From NCBI RefSeq assembly GCF_004331995.1, contig NZ_SJDT01000003.1, positions 1 through 64,000 on the forward strand: a DNA stretch of 64,000 bases. Reading direction: 5' to 3'. The translations under genes were made by a program, and so were the position numbers. This DNA is from Arcanobacterium bovis. Its GTDB lineage: Bacteria > Actinomycetota > Actinomycetes > Actinomycetales > Actinomycetaceae. The notes beneath the pieces were generated by a model. The model saw only the letters and a program-made list of their open reading frames with translations. It did no database searches and was not told where the DNA came from. How positions within the stretch are numbered: position 1 is the stretch's first letter; each line of letters starts with the position of its first letter. Shown in pieces: positions 21,515-29,668 of this stretch.

Positions 21515-22345
21515 CTACGACTGCGCGCGCTCAACCGCCTCACGCGTACTGCGGATCATGTCGAAACGTTTTCCGAATTCCTCTGCTATAGCAGCCGAAA
21601 CAAAGCTGATGAGTGGTTCGTAATCACCGTCTATTTGTGCACGTGCAAGTGTATCGAGATAAGTTCGCCGATCTTGATATTTGAGTGCAACTGGAGCATA
21701 TTTATCAGCTACCAACATTGCGTTCATGATTGTACGTCCCGTTCGTCCGTTTCCATCGACGAAGGGATGAATTCGTTCAAATAAAGCATGAAAAATGCAG
21801 GCTTTTACAACGCTCGGCAGTAACGATTGCTTATAGGCAAAGAGAAGATCCGCCATCTGTTCACGTATCTGAAGTGGGCTGGAAGGAACAACTTGAGATC
21901 CAGCGATCAGTGCAGCCGAGAGGCGATATGAACCCCGACTCCTCGGCTGGCAATCAAGCGCAGTTCGTTCATGAATGTCCTTTATGAATTCTTCGTCTAA
22001 TTCACGGCCTTGAGCGAAATCACGCATCGCATAATCGTATCCCTCAGCTACACCGCGAACAGCAAACATATCTGAAAGTTCTCTATCGTCTTTTGGCAAA
22101 AACTCACCCTGTAATACGAGTTGGGTTTCTTGCGGTGAAAGCGTCGATCCTTCAATGGCGGCAGAATTGCAGGTAAACCGATTAATAAAATCTTTTTCAA
22201 ACGACTTATTCGCTTCGATTTCATGCTCATTACGCGCGTTAAAACACGTTGATTGTAGCTCACGTAGGGAATCTAGTTCGTCCAGAAGCTCTCGAATATT
22301 CGAAGACATCTCAAACTGGAATGCGCCAAAGATCATTTCCTTCAT
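21515..22345 (-). CDS. Fic-domain protein, probable AMPylase with inhibitory helix
   Basis: A Fic/DOC-family protein expected to transfer AMP (or another nucleotide moiety) to a target hydroxyl. The complete catalytic motif HPFVDGNGRTGR spans residues 193-204. An N-terminal inhibitory motif of the S/T-x3-E-G/N type reads SAAIEG at 61-66, so it looks like a class II, self-inhibited Fic. An RLSAALIAGS segment near 141-150 lies where the target-clamping flap is expected. A frame extends 47 codons further upstream, but the ATG at 22345 has a strong AGGAGGGGAG site 6-7 nt upstream and is chosen (276 residues). It stands alone after the rplT terminator with no antitoxin gene beside it. Confidence 0.9.
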   Translation of the reverse strand: MKEMIFGAFQFEMSSNIRELLDELDSLRELQSTCFNARNEHEIEANKSFEKDFINRFTCNSAAIEGSTLSPQETQLVLQGEFLPKDDRELSDMFAVRGVAEGYDYAMRDFAQGRELDEEFIKDIHERTALDCQPRSRGSYRLSAALIAGSQVVPSSPLQIREQMADLLFAYKQSLLPSVVKACIFHALFERIHPFVDGNGRTGRTIMNAMLVADKYAPVALKYQDRRTYLDTLARAQIDGDYEPLISFVSAAIAEEFGKRFDMIRSTREAVERAQS

Positions 22346-22443
22346 GTCTTCTCCCCTCCTGAGCGTAAAAGTCCTTTTGCCGTACAGTCTACACTGCGTA
22401 GACACGAAATTTCCCTGTTCAAATGTAAATGCCCAAATACGAA

Positions 22444-22475
22444 AGTGGCTCGGAATCTTAAGATTCCGAGCCACT
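22444..22475 (-). terminator. Terminator of infC-rpmI-rplT
   Basis: A perfect 32-bp palindrome (16-bp arms, 22444-22459 and 22460-22475) lies 20 nt after the rplT stop codon. On the minus strand it is followed by TTCGTATTTG. It separates the ribosomal operon from the Fic gene. Confidence 0.75.
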
Positions 22476-22494
22476 GTTAAAATCAAGTAACCGT

Positions 22495-22875
22495 TCAGGC
22501 TACAGGCGCATTGACGTCCTCTGGCAGAGCCTTGCGAGCCATCTCAACGATCGCAGCGAATGCTGGAGCGTCGTTCACCGCAAGCTCAGCGAGCATCCGG
22601 CGATCAACTTCAATGCCTGCAAGCTTGAGACCTTGCATGAAGCGATTGTAGGTCATGCCATTTGCGCGCGATGCAGCATTGATACGAGCAATCCAAAGCT
22701 TGCGGAACTCGTTCTTACGCACCTTGCGATCGCGGTAGTTGTACACCATTGAGTGTGTAACTTGTTCCTTTGCCTTGCGGTAAAGGCGCGAACGCTGACC
22801 ACGGTAGCCTGATGCGCGCTCAAGCGTAGTGCGACGCTTCTTCTTGGAATTTACGGCGTTCTTTACGCGTGCCAT
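22495..22875 (-). CDS. rplT: Large ribosomal subunit protein bL20
   Basis: Essential early-assembly protein of the 50S subunit. The start [19 protein letters not shown] and the central [22 protein letters not shown], rich in Lys/Arg, are diagnostic. The 126 residues are normal, with a slightly acidic tail. Third gene of the infC-rpmI-rplT operon, 30 nt after rpmI, followed by a perfect palindromic terminator. Confidence 0.98.
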   Translation of the reverse strand: MARVKNAVNSKKKRRTTLERASGYRGQRSRLYRKAKEQVTHSMVYNYRDRKVRKNEFRKLWIARINAASRANGMTYNRFMQGLKLAGIEVDRRMLAELAVNDAPAFAAIVEMARKALPEDVNAPVA

Positions 22876-22905
22876 CTTCTATTTCTCCTTGTTCCTAAAG
22901 CTTCT

Positions 22906-23106
22906 TCAGCGACCCAGCAGCTTCTTGACCTGCTTCACATCTGCACGTGCTACCGGCTGGTCCGAGGACAGACGGCGAGTGCGACGCGATGACTTGTGCT
23001 CAAGAAGGTGGCGCTTACCCGCCTGCTCACGCATGAGCTTTCCCTTGCCGGTCACGCGGAAGCGCTTCTTAGCTCCGGAGTGTGTCTTCATCTTTGGCAT
23101 TTTCAT
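22906..23106 (-). CDS. rpmI: Large ribosomal subunit protein bL35
   Basis: Small basic 50S protein of 66 residues. The opening [20 protein letters not shown], allowing for two extra residues at the N-terminus (MK), and the later [13 protein letters not shown] are typical. The ATG at 23106 has a good AGAGGGAG site, but the next ATG (MPKMKT) would give the classical bL35 start, so the N-terminus is ambiguous by two codons. It lies between infC and rplT, as in most bacteria. Confidence 0.97.
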   Translation of the reverse strand: MKMPKMKTHSGAKKRFRVTGKGKLMREQAGKRHLLEHKSSRRTRRLSSDQPVARADVKQVKKLLGR

Positions 23107-23178
23107 GCTCCCTCTAGCTGCTCAACGCAGCAATAAGTACTCCACATGGGAGTGTGTTCGTGTTTGCTTTACCCGAAA

Positions 23179-23847
23179 TTACTCAGCATTAGCGTCGTTA
23201 GCAGGCTCTTCTTCGACGTGCTCAGACTTACCTGCGACGCGCTCGTTATTCTTTTGAGCACGACGGGCTTCGTTCGCACGGCGGTTTTCCCGCTCTGCTT
23301 CACGACGACGGCGCTGATCCGATTTAGCTTCAGACTTACGTCGAATCGGGGCAAGTACCATAACCATCGCGCGTCCATCCACTCGTGGAGCCGATTCCAC
23401 AATGCCGTTTTCTGAAGCATCTTGTGAAATTCTCTCCATCAAGCGCAGACCTTGCTCAGGTCGTGACTGCTCACGCCCACGGAAGCGCAATTGAATCTTG
23501 ACTTTGTCGCCGCCATCAAGGAATTTAAGGATTCGCTTGAGCTTGGTTTCGTAGTCGTGCTGGTCGATCTTCAACCCAATACGAATCTCTTTTAGCTGCG
23601 TATTAGCCTGATTACGACGCGCATCTCGTGCCTTCTGGGCTGCCTCATACTTGAATTTGCCGTAGTCCATCAGCTTTGCGACTGGTGGTTTGGCATCTGG
23701 GGCAACCTCTACAAGATCGAGATTAGCTTCCTGAGCGAGACGCAGCGCATTTTCAATACGAACTACTCCGACTTGCTCGCCACCTGGACCAACAAGACGC
23801 ACTTCAGGTACGTTAATTCGATCGTTGACTCTTGGCTCGTTGATAAT
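23179..23847 (-). CDS. infC: Translation initiation factor IF-3
   Basis: IF-3 binds the 30S subunit and polices start-codon choice. The N-domain begins [22 protein letters not shown], the linker follows [21 protein letters not shown], and the C-domain contains [23 protein letters not shown] Lys/Arg/Glu-rich tail of ~50 residues extends beyond the usual end. No ATG lies at the homology start. The frame continues to a GTG at 23877, but the only good ribosome binding site, AGAGGAG (23856-23850), stands 2 nt before an ATT (23847) and 5 nt before an ATC (23844). I infer a non-canonical ATT or ATC start, as known for infC autoregulation in other bacteria. Confidence 0.93.
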   Translation of the reverse strand: MINEPRVNDRINVPEVRLVGPGGEQVGVVRIENALRLAQEANLDLVEVAPDAKPPVAKLMDYGKFKYEAAQKARDARRNQANTQLKEIRIGLKIDQHDYETKLKRILKFLDGGDKVKIQLRFRGREQSRPEQGLRLMERISQDASENGIVESAPRVDGRAMVMVLAPIRRKSEAKSDQRRRREAERENRRANEARRAQKNNERVAGKSEHVEEEPANDANAE

Positions 23848-23994
23848 TGCTCCTCTAACTTCGAGTGCGACGCGCACGGAGTCCAGAGGGCATACGGGGC
23901 TAACCGTATTTCCAAAACCCGGTTCCTAATCGAGTGGAACCCAGGTGGGATTTCTCCGCTTGCGTTCCGGCAATCTGCCGGTCGGTCGGATATA

Positions 23995-24023
23995 ACACTA
24001 CCAGCACCCGCCAGATTCACCAA
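23995..24023 (-). promoter_or_regulatory. infC: Promoter of infC-rpmI-rplT
   Basis: On the minus strand TTGGTG (24023-24018) and TAGTGT (24000-23995) are separated by exactly 17 nt. The predicted message would have a leader of roughly 140 nt before infC, containing a CCGGCA/TGCCGG hairpin at 23967-23981, room for the autogenous control usual in this operon. Confidence 0.6.
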
Positions 24024-24115
24024 GAATTCCTCTGGTTTGAGCCGCTATTTTGCCGTGAGTTTCCCCACTACCGCACAGTAAACGGCGCTACCATGAACTA
24101 CCTCAAAGCCGAAAA

Positions 24116-24841
24116 TCACTCGGCAGAGCGAATCGGAACAACTTCGAGCACATCAAGCCGCGAACGTACGTAATCTATCGTCTCGATACCTTGAAGCAAT
24201 ACTGCGATGGCGCTTTTCACCTGCTCAGCACCAACACCAGCTGGAACGTGTAAGCGCACTTGTGCAATATTCCCCTGCTGCGCTTTTACACTCAGATTCC
24301 ACGCAAAACCTGCATGCGCAATATGCTTCTCCAAATGTTCCACGATTTTTGGATCATGCCACGGGGCTATCCATTCCATCCCCGCAGCTAACGAGATCAC
24401 TGCACTGCGTCCCAAGTACATTTCGTGCTCACTCCCAGGGTCAAGCACAATCAGACCCCCTGAACGCCGCACGGCAAGTTGCGCCAATTCCGAGCCGTAC
24501 AATGGAGCCGGCCGAGCCGCAGGCGCGAACTCAGCCAATGCTTGTGCGCTGGTAAACAGTGGCGTTGCTTGCCGGCCGCCAGGAAAATCTACGAGCACGA
24601 AATCTTGAGAGTCAACACTGCGTGGATCTGGTCTTTTCTCGTGCGGCATCACCGAGCCATCGCTTGTTCGCCCTGGATGCTCGTGCGGGAAAACCGCCAT
24701 AAACACCCGATCGAGACACGAGATCACTTGCTCAGCTCGAAACTCGCGATCAACACGCAAAGCTGATGCCACAGTCTCAGCGCACGCACCGTCGTCGCCC
24801 GCGAAAGGATTGGGAGCTAATAAACGATCGATATCAGGCAA
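24116..24841 (-). CDS. SseB-family protein of unknown function
   Basis: Resembles the SseB protein N-terminal domain group that actinobacteria commonly encode beside infC and the his genes. Visible landmarks are FVLVDFPGGRQATPLFTSAQALAEFAP near the middle, where the family reads a phrase about values and test data in the same fold, and a second segment GGLIVLDPGSEHEMYLGRSAVISLA. No catalytic motif, signal peptide or membrane helix is seen. The start is a TTG six nt after the priA stop, so it probably belongs to the his message and is transcribed last. Confidence 0.72.
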   Translation of the reverse strand: MPDIDRLLAPNPFAGDDGACAETVASALRVDREFRAEQVISCLDRVFMAVFPHEHPGRTSDGSVMPHEKRPDPRSVDSQDFVLVDFPGGRQATPLFTSAQALAEFAPAARPAPLYGSELAQLAVRRSGGLIVLDPGSEHEMYLGRSAVISLAAGMEWIAPWHDPKIVEHLEKHIAHAGFAWNLSVKAQQGNIAQVRLHVPAGVGAEQVKSAIAVLLQGIETIDYVRSRLDVLEVVPIRSAE

Positions 24842-24846
24842 GAATA

Positions 24847-25575
24847 CTATCCTTCTGCAACAACGAGAGCTTGCTCTAACGTCATTTTCCCAGCATATAG
24901 GGCTTTTCCAACGATAGCGCCCTCCACACCCGCTTCGGTCAGTGCTCGCAAAGCGCGTAAATCATCCAAATCTGACACTCCTCCAGATGCAATCACAGGG
25001 CGATCCGTAGCCTCACAAACTCGCCGCAGTAACTCCACATTTGGCCCGCGCAACGTGCCATCTTTCTCAACGTCAGTGACGACGTAACGCGCACAGCCGG
25101 CGTCGTTGAGACGTTTGAGCACCTCCCACAGATTACCACCCTCGGACGTCCATCCGCGCGCAGCTAGCGTCTCACCACGCACATCAAGGCCGACGGCGAT
25201 CTGCTCGCCATATCGCGCAATAGCGCAAGCCGTCCACTGCGGGTCTTCGAGTGCCGCGGTACCAAGATTGACGCGCGCCGCACCGGCGTCGATAGCACGC
25301 GCAAGCGAATCGTCGTCACGGATACCACCAGATAGCTCGATATTCACTCCCTGCACATCCCGCACAATTCGTGCCAATAACTCGTGATTTGATCCACGCC
25401 CGAAAGCGGCATCGAGGTCAACCAGGTGGATCCAAGACGCTCCTGCAGCTACGAAATTTGCTACTGCTTGCGCCGGATCGCCATAGGACTCTTCCGTGCC
25501 AGCTTCCCCCTGGAGCAACCGCACAGCCTGGCCATTCACTACGTCAACGGCCGGCAGCAATTGAAGTTTTTTCAT
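24847..25575 (-). CDS. priA: Phosphoribosyl isomerase A (HisA/TrpF)
   Basis: A TIM-barrel isomerase converting ProFAR to PRFAR in histidine synthesis. In actinobacteria this protein often also does the TrpF reaction. Landmarks are [15 protein letters not shown] with the first catalytic Asp, [37 protein letters not shown] with the second catalytic Asp, and the phosphate site ASGGVS. Family homology starts at [12 protein letters not shown], hence 25575. The frame also opens at a GTG at 25626, overlapping the hisH stop, which would add 17 residues not seen in homologues. Confidence 0.95.
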   Translation of the reverse strand: MKKLQLLPAVDVVNGQAVRLLQGEAGTEESYGDPAQAVANFVAAGASWIHLVDLDAAFGRGSNHELLARIVRDVQGVNIELSGGIRDDDSLARAIDAGAARVNLGTAALEDPQWTACAIARYGEQIAVGLDVRGETLAARGWTSEGGNLWEVLKRLNDAGCARYVVTDVEKDGTLRGPNVELLRRVCEATDRPVIASGGVSDLDDLRALRALTEAGVEGAIVGKALYAGKMTLEQALVVAEG

Positions 25576-25622
25576 GAGATTCTCACTTAGTAGTAGCCGA
25601 GTTAGTCTTTCCCAATGCCTTG

Positions 25623-26258
25623 TCACAAGGTCTTAAGCCAGTTTTCGAGCAGGTGCAAGCCAGCATCAGCGGATTTTTCCGGATGGAATTGGGTGGCGCA
25701 CAATGCACCGTTTTCCACAGCGGCCACAAAATCCCCGTAATGATTGGCATAAGACACGATCGGCGGTGCAAAAACCTCCGCTTCGTCAGCCATCTGTACT
25801 GCGGGATCGCTTTGCACCGCATAGGAATGTACGAAATAGAAGCGTTCATTCTCAATGCCAGAAAATAAGGCAGAACCATTGCCAGGACGCACCTGCGACC
25901 AGCCCATATGAGGAACCACCGGCGCGTCAAGTTTATCGACCGAACCGCGCCACTGAGCCAATCCCTCATGCACCCCAAATTCCGTGCCGCGATCAAACAT
26001 GATTTGCAAGCCCACGCAGATACCAAATACTGCCTGGCCACCGGCCAGCCGGCGCTCAATCATCCGATCAGCACGCACAGCACGAATTTTGTTCATCACT
26101 GCCGCAAATGCACCCACACCTGGCACTACCAGCCCGTCGGCGTTCATGACCAGCTCTGGTTGAGCGGTTAGTTCAACGCTGGCACCTACATGTTCCAGTG
26201 CGCGCACCACCGAGCGCACGTTGCCAGTATCAGCATCCAACACCACAACTTTATGCAT
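25623..26258 (-). CDS. hisH: Imidazole glycerol phosphate synthase glutaminase subunit
   Basis: Class I glutamine amidotransferase that supplies ammonia to HisF. The nucleophile is Cys81 in GICVGLQ, the oxyanion region is PGVGAF, and the catalytic His and Glu are in ATQFHPEKS near the C-terminus. Length 211 is normal. HisF is not in this window, so its partner gene must lie elsewhere. The start overlaps the preceding hypothetical gene by one base. Confidence 0.97.
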   Translation of the reverse strand: MHKVVVLDADTGNVRSVVRALEHVGASVELTAQPELVMNADGLVVPGVGAFAAVMNKIRAVRADRMIERRLAGGQAVFGICVGLQIMFDRGTEFGVHEGLAQWRGSVDKLDAPVVPHMGWSQVRPGNGSALFSGIENERFYFVHSYAVQSDPAVQMADEAEVFAPPIVSYANHYGDFVAAVENGALCATQFHPEKSADAGLHLLENWLKTL

Positions 26259-26884
26259 CAGTTGTCGCCTCCAGTGCGGCCAGTCCCTGCGTGGTCGTCC
26301 CCTGCGCCGTCGTTACCAGTGCGGTCGTTCCCGAAAAATTGATTTTGTAGCTCGGACGGTAGCTCGCTGGTGTGGAGAGCTCCTTTGAGTTCAGCAACTG
26401 GCGCAGCTCCCAAGATTATCTGTTCAATGATTGGATCGAGTGAATTGAGCAGTAATCCAGGTGCGATTTCGTCTCCCAGTTTTTGATCAATCACTCTCCG
26501 TGCCGTAACCAGGCCAGATACGCCCGGTTCCCCACCGACGTCGTCGCCCAACTCTGCACTGATAAGCACCACTCCGTAGCCTGGCGCCATTCGAGACAGT
26601 TGCGCCGCAATCGCGGTGGGCTCGTTCGGATCTTGAGCAGCGTCCTGAGATTGCACTCCCGCAGCGTGTTCTGAGGCTACGTCAGCTCCGAGTTCAGGTT
26701 CGCCGCCCAGAAGTTCTGCGATATCCCAGTCATCAAAAGTTGGAACCGGAACGTCACGAGTGACGATTACTCCCGAACGAGTTTGCAATACGTGTGCGTC
26801 CACCTTGTGTAACGCCAAAATTGCCGCCACAACCTCTGGCTTATCAAAAGGCGTGAGCACCACAATACGTTTACGTGAGCTCAC
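26258..26884 (-). CDS. Conserved his-operon protein of unknown function
   Basis: I do not recognise a named family. The N-terminal ~60 residues ([25 protein letters not shown]) look like a small alpha/beta domain, followed by an acidic, Ala/Glu-rich linker and a second folded stretch ([16 protein letters not shown], then an ITARRVIDQ-like helix). The last ~24 residues are low complexity, built from G, N, D, T and A in repeats like GNDRTGNDG and HAGTGRTGG. Actinobacterial his operons often carry an extra gene at this place between hisB and hisH. It overlaps hisB by 4 nt and hisH by 1 nt, so it is translationally coupled to histidine synthesis. Confidence 0.7.
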   Translation of the reverse strand: MSSRKRIVVLTPFDKPEVVAAILALHKVDAHVLQTRSGVIVTRDVPVPTFDDWDIAELLGGEPELGADVASEHAAGVQSQDAAQDPNEPTAIAAQLSRMAPGYGVVLISAELGDDVGGEPGVSGLVTARRVIDQKLGDEIAPGLLLNSLDPIIEQIILGAAPVAELKGALHTSELPSELQNQFFGNDRTGNDGAGDDHAGTGRTGGDN

Positions 26885-27483
26885 AGTGCACCTTTCGTTG
26901 ACGGAACGCCCTCAACGCGATCATCGCGGGCAACAGCAGCGCGCAGAGCTCGCGCAAGTGATTTGAACTGCGCTTCTACAATATGGTGTGGATCGCGCCC
27001 ATAGAGAAGTTCAATGTGCAAGCATATCCCGGCGTTGTAGGCCAAAGACTCGAAAAAGTGGCGCGTCATAGAACCAGTGAAATGCCCACCGATCAGGTGA
27101 TACTCCTGCCCAGCTGGCTCCCCACGATGTACTACATAAGGCCGCCCCGCCACATCTACGACGGCGCGTGCCAGAGCTTCGTCGAGAGGAACGAGAGCAT
27201 CGCCAAAACGGGCAATTCCCGTTTTATCGCCAAGTGCTGTTTGGAGAGCTTGTCCAAAGCAAATTGCCGTATCTTCAACAGTGTGGTGCACGTCGATATG
27301 AACATCGCCCTTAGCCTGAACGCGCAAGTCGATCAGGGAATGTTTACCCAGCGCAGTGAGCATATGGTCGAAGAATGGCACGCCGGTATCAACATCGGTG
27401 CGCCCGTGCCCATCGAGATTAATTTCTACCGAAATCGCCGACTCGGATGTTTCTCGGGCAAAACTCGCAATCCGCTCACTCAT
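26881..27483 (-). CDS. hisB: Imidazoleglycerol-phosphate dehydratase
   Basis: Mn-dependent dehydratase, the sixth step of histidine synthesis. Metal-binding histidine clusters are visible in [18 protein letters not shown] and [17 protein letters not shown]. The 200 residues match the monofunctional enzyme, with no phosphatase domain. The ATG has a GAGGAAGG site upstream and lies 58 nt after hisC. Confidence 0.98.
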   Translation of the reverse strand: MSERIASFARETSESAISVEINLDGHGRTDVDTGVPFFDHMLTALGKHSLIDLRVQAKGDVHIDVHHTVEDTAICFGQALQTALGDKTGIARFGDALVPLDEALARAVVDVAGRPYVVHRGEPAGQEYHLIGGHFTGSMTRHFFESLAYNAGICLHIELLYGRDPHHIVEAQFKSLARALRAAVARDDRVEGVPSTKGAL

Positions 27484-27541
27484 GGTTGCGCCTTCCTCAG
27501 AATTCCTTGCTTTTGTATAGTGCTAGGTTAGCGTTTTCAGT

Positions 27542-28765
27542 TTACATGTGGTCGACATACGCCTTGTGCAGCGCCGAGAGGAAACGTTCCTTTTCGGCTG
27601 GCGTACCAACGCTCACTCGTAACCAGCCGTCCGGCCCAACTTCCCTAATCAGCACGCCTTCGTTAAGTAAATCTTGCCATGTTTGGTGACGATTAGCGAT
27701 TTTGCCAAAAAACACAAAATTCGCATCTGACGGCGCAATCTCAAAGCCCATTTCTTGCAATGAGCAAGCTAACGAGTCGCGGTCGGCACGGATTTGTGCC
27801 ACTTGCTCCATCAACGCTGATCGATTTGTCAGGGCTGCTGAGGCGGCGGCCTGAGTGATGGCGGAAAGATGATACGGCAAGCGCACGAGCATAATCTGCT
27901 CAATGATCGATTTTGCCGCAGCCATATAACCCAATCGCAATCCAGCAGCACCGAAGGCCTTCGACATAGTCCTCGTAACAATGAGGTGCTCGTAGCGATC
28001 AAGCAGCTCTAAAGCACTGGGAACGCCCTCACGTCGAAATTCTGCATAGGCTTCGTCTACCACGACGATCGTCGCGGTGCGGCGTGCAGGAACGCCGTCG
28101 TCGTCAGTAACACAGACGTCGGTATCGCGCGTCACCGCATTGTCTCGCGTTGCGCCGTCGCTCGCAAGCGGACCAGACTCGCGTGTGAGCTCGAGAATTT
28201 CACGCAACTCAGCTTCGCTTAACGCGGTACCGGTTGGATTGTTTGGTGAGGCAAGAAAGACGACGCTCGGGTGGTGAACGTCAAGCACTCGCCGTATTTC
28301 GTCAAAATCAAGTGAGAAGTCCGGTTTGCGCGTGCCAGCAACCCACGTGCTGAATGAATCGCGTGTATATTCGGGATACATCGAATAACTGGGCAAAAAA
28401 CTTGCCACCACACGCTGCGGTCCAGCAAAGGCCTGCAAAATATGCATCATGATCTCGTTGGAACCATTAGCAGCCCAGATCAAATCGGGGGCAATTCGCA
28501 CGCCAGACTCCTCCGCAAGGTAATCAGAGAGGTCGCACCGAAGCTTTGAAAAATCGCGGTCTGGGTAGCGGTTGAGATCTTTTATGGCCGCGGTAACGGA
28601 AGCACTGATCGCCTCGCACAGATCGCTTGAGGGCGAATATGGGTTTTCGTTCACATTAAGACGCACGGGTACGTCGAGTTGTGGAGCGCCATACGGTGAT
28701 TGCCCACGTAGATCGGCACGGAAGGGCAAAAATACGTCCCGAGTTGGGTTTGTTTCTTGCTCCAA
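27542..28765 (-). CDS. hisC: Histidinol-phosphate aminotransferase
   Basis: PLP-dependent class II fold aminotransferase. The PLP lysine is K269 in TRTMSKAFG, with NENPYSPS near 39, ANGSNEI near 99, SPNNPTGT at 173-180 and VVDEAYAEF at 235-243. The 407 residues exceed the usual ~360 because of an insertion of about 33 residues (197-229) rich in Asp, Thr and Arg just before the VVDEAYAEF strand. The start codon is TTG, preceded by AGGGGAGG at good spacing. It heads a hisC-hisB-x-hisH-priA run. Confidence 0.96.
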   Translation of the reverse strand: MEQETNPTRDVFLPFRADLRGQSPYGAPQLDVPVRLNVNENPYSPSSDLCEAISASVTAAIKDLNRYPDRDFSKLRCDLSDYLAEESGVRIAPDLIWAANGSNEIMMHILQAFAGPQRVVASFLPSYSMYPEYTRDSFSTWVAGTRKPDFSLDFDEIRRVLDVHHPSVVFLASPNNPTGTALSEAELREILELTRESGPLASDGATRDNAVTRDTDVCVTDDDGVPARRTATIVVVDEAYAEFRREGVPSALELLDRYEHLIVTRTMSKAFGAAGLRLGYMAAAKSIIEQIMLVRLPYHLSAITQAAASAALTNRSALMEQVAQIRADRDSLACSLQEMGFEIAPSDANFVFFGKIANRHQTWQDLLNEGVLIREVGPDGWLRVSVGTPAEKERFLSALHKAYVDHM

Positions 28766-28805
28766 GGTAAGCCTCCCCTTGCTGGTATTAATTGAAAAAA
28801 CTCAA

Positions 28806-28817
28806 TATTTTCGAACT
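28806..28817 (+). promoter_or_regulatory. Leaderless-type -10 element of the VIT gene
   Basis: TATTTT (28806-28811) lies 6 nt before the ATG at 28818, with no ribosome binding site. It shares a 52-nt gap with the divergent hisC start. Confidence 0.45.
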
Positions 28818-29585
28818 ATGAACAATGTTAGCGCGTGTAATAATTGCGTGGAGGACAATACAGATGTTGAGACTTTGGAAGTCATTGAGGCTCAAGACGG
28901 CGCGATGAATTCGCGGCTCAACTGGTTGCGTGCCGGAGTGCTCGGTGCCAACGACGGTATTGTGTCGACCGCTGGTCTGGTAGTTGGCGTTGCTGGTGCA
29001 GCCGTTAATTCCCACGCCCTTTTCGTATCTGGCGTGGCGGGTCTTGTTGCAGGCGCGCTATCAATGGCTGCCGGTGAGTTTGTGTCTGTTTCTACACAGC
29101 GCGATTCGGAACGGGCAGCGCTTGTGCGGCAACGTAAAGCTATTGCGAAAGATCCGGTTGGTTCACAGCGCAGACTGGCTGGAATTATTGCCGGGCATGG
29201 AGTGTCAAAGTTTTTAGCAACTCGCATGGCAAGCGAATTGAGCCGAACAGATCAAGACGCTGAAGCTGCACATGCTCGCTTTGAATTGGGCATCGATCCC
29301 GCTGAGCTCACAAATCCGTGGCACGCTGCGCTTGCCTCGATGGCAGCCTTTGCGCTTGGCGCGATTATCCCGCTGCTTGCTATTTTGCTTAGCCCTACGC
29401 AGTGGGCGGTGACTATCACGGTGATTGCTGTGAGCGTTTCTTTAACGATCACTGGAGCGGTATCGGCAAAACTCGGCGAAGCCCCAGTGATACCCGCAAC
29501 GATTAGGAATATTGTGTGGGGCAATATCGCCATGATCGTCACATACGGTATTGGTTCTTTGGTGGGCGGTTTGGGGCCAGCATAA
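28818..29585 (+). CDS. VIT1/CCC1-family metal transporter
   Basis: Membrane protein of the VIT family, which moves Fe2+ or Mn2+. The N-terminal half has the typical GANDGIVSTAGLVVGVAGA and AGLVAGALSMAAGEFVSVSTQRD segments containing the metal-site Glu, with three more hydrophobic helices in the second half (MAAFALGAIIPLLAILL, VTITVIAVSVSLTITGAV and MIVTYGIGSLVGG). The open frame runs further upstream into the hisC gene, but homology begins near the ATG at 28818, giving 255 residues. It is on the opposite strand to the his genes and splits hisC from hisD, suggesting later insertion. Confidence 0.9.
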   Translation: MNNVSACNNCVEDNTDVETLEVIEAQDGAMNSRLNWLRAGVLGANDGIVSTAGLVVGVAGAAVNSHALFVSGVAGLVAGALSMAAGEFVSVSTQRDSERAALVRQRKAIAKDPVGSQRRLAGIIAGHGVSKFLATRMASELSRTDQDAEAAHARFELGIDPAELTNPWHAALASMAAFALGAIIPLLAILLSPTQWAVTITVIAVSVSLTITGAVSAKLGEAPVIPATIRNIVWGNIAMIVTYGIGSLVGGLGPA

Positions 29586-29623
29586 AGAACTCAACCAACG
29601 CTGCTATGACGAACTACACTCGA

Positions 29624-29653
29624 CCGATTTGCCGCTTTATTGCGCCAAATCGG
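29624..29653. terminator. Probable bidirectional terminator between VIT and hisD
   Basis: CCGATTTG (29624-29631) pairs with CAAATCGG (29646-29653), and CGC/GCG extends the stem after one mismatch. It lies between two convergent genes. No long T-run follows, so strength is uncertain. Confidence 0.5.
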
Positions 29654-29668
29654 CCGAATGGTATTCAT

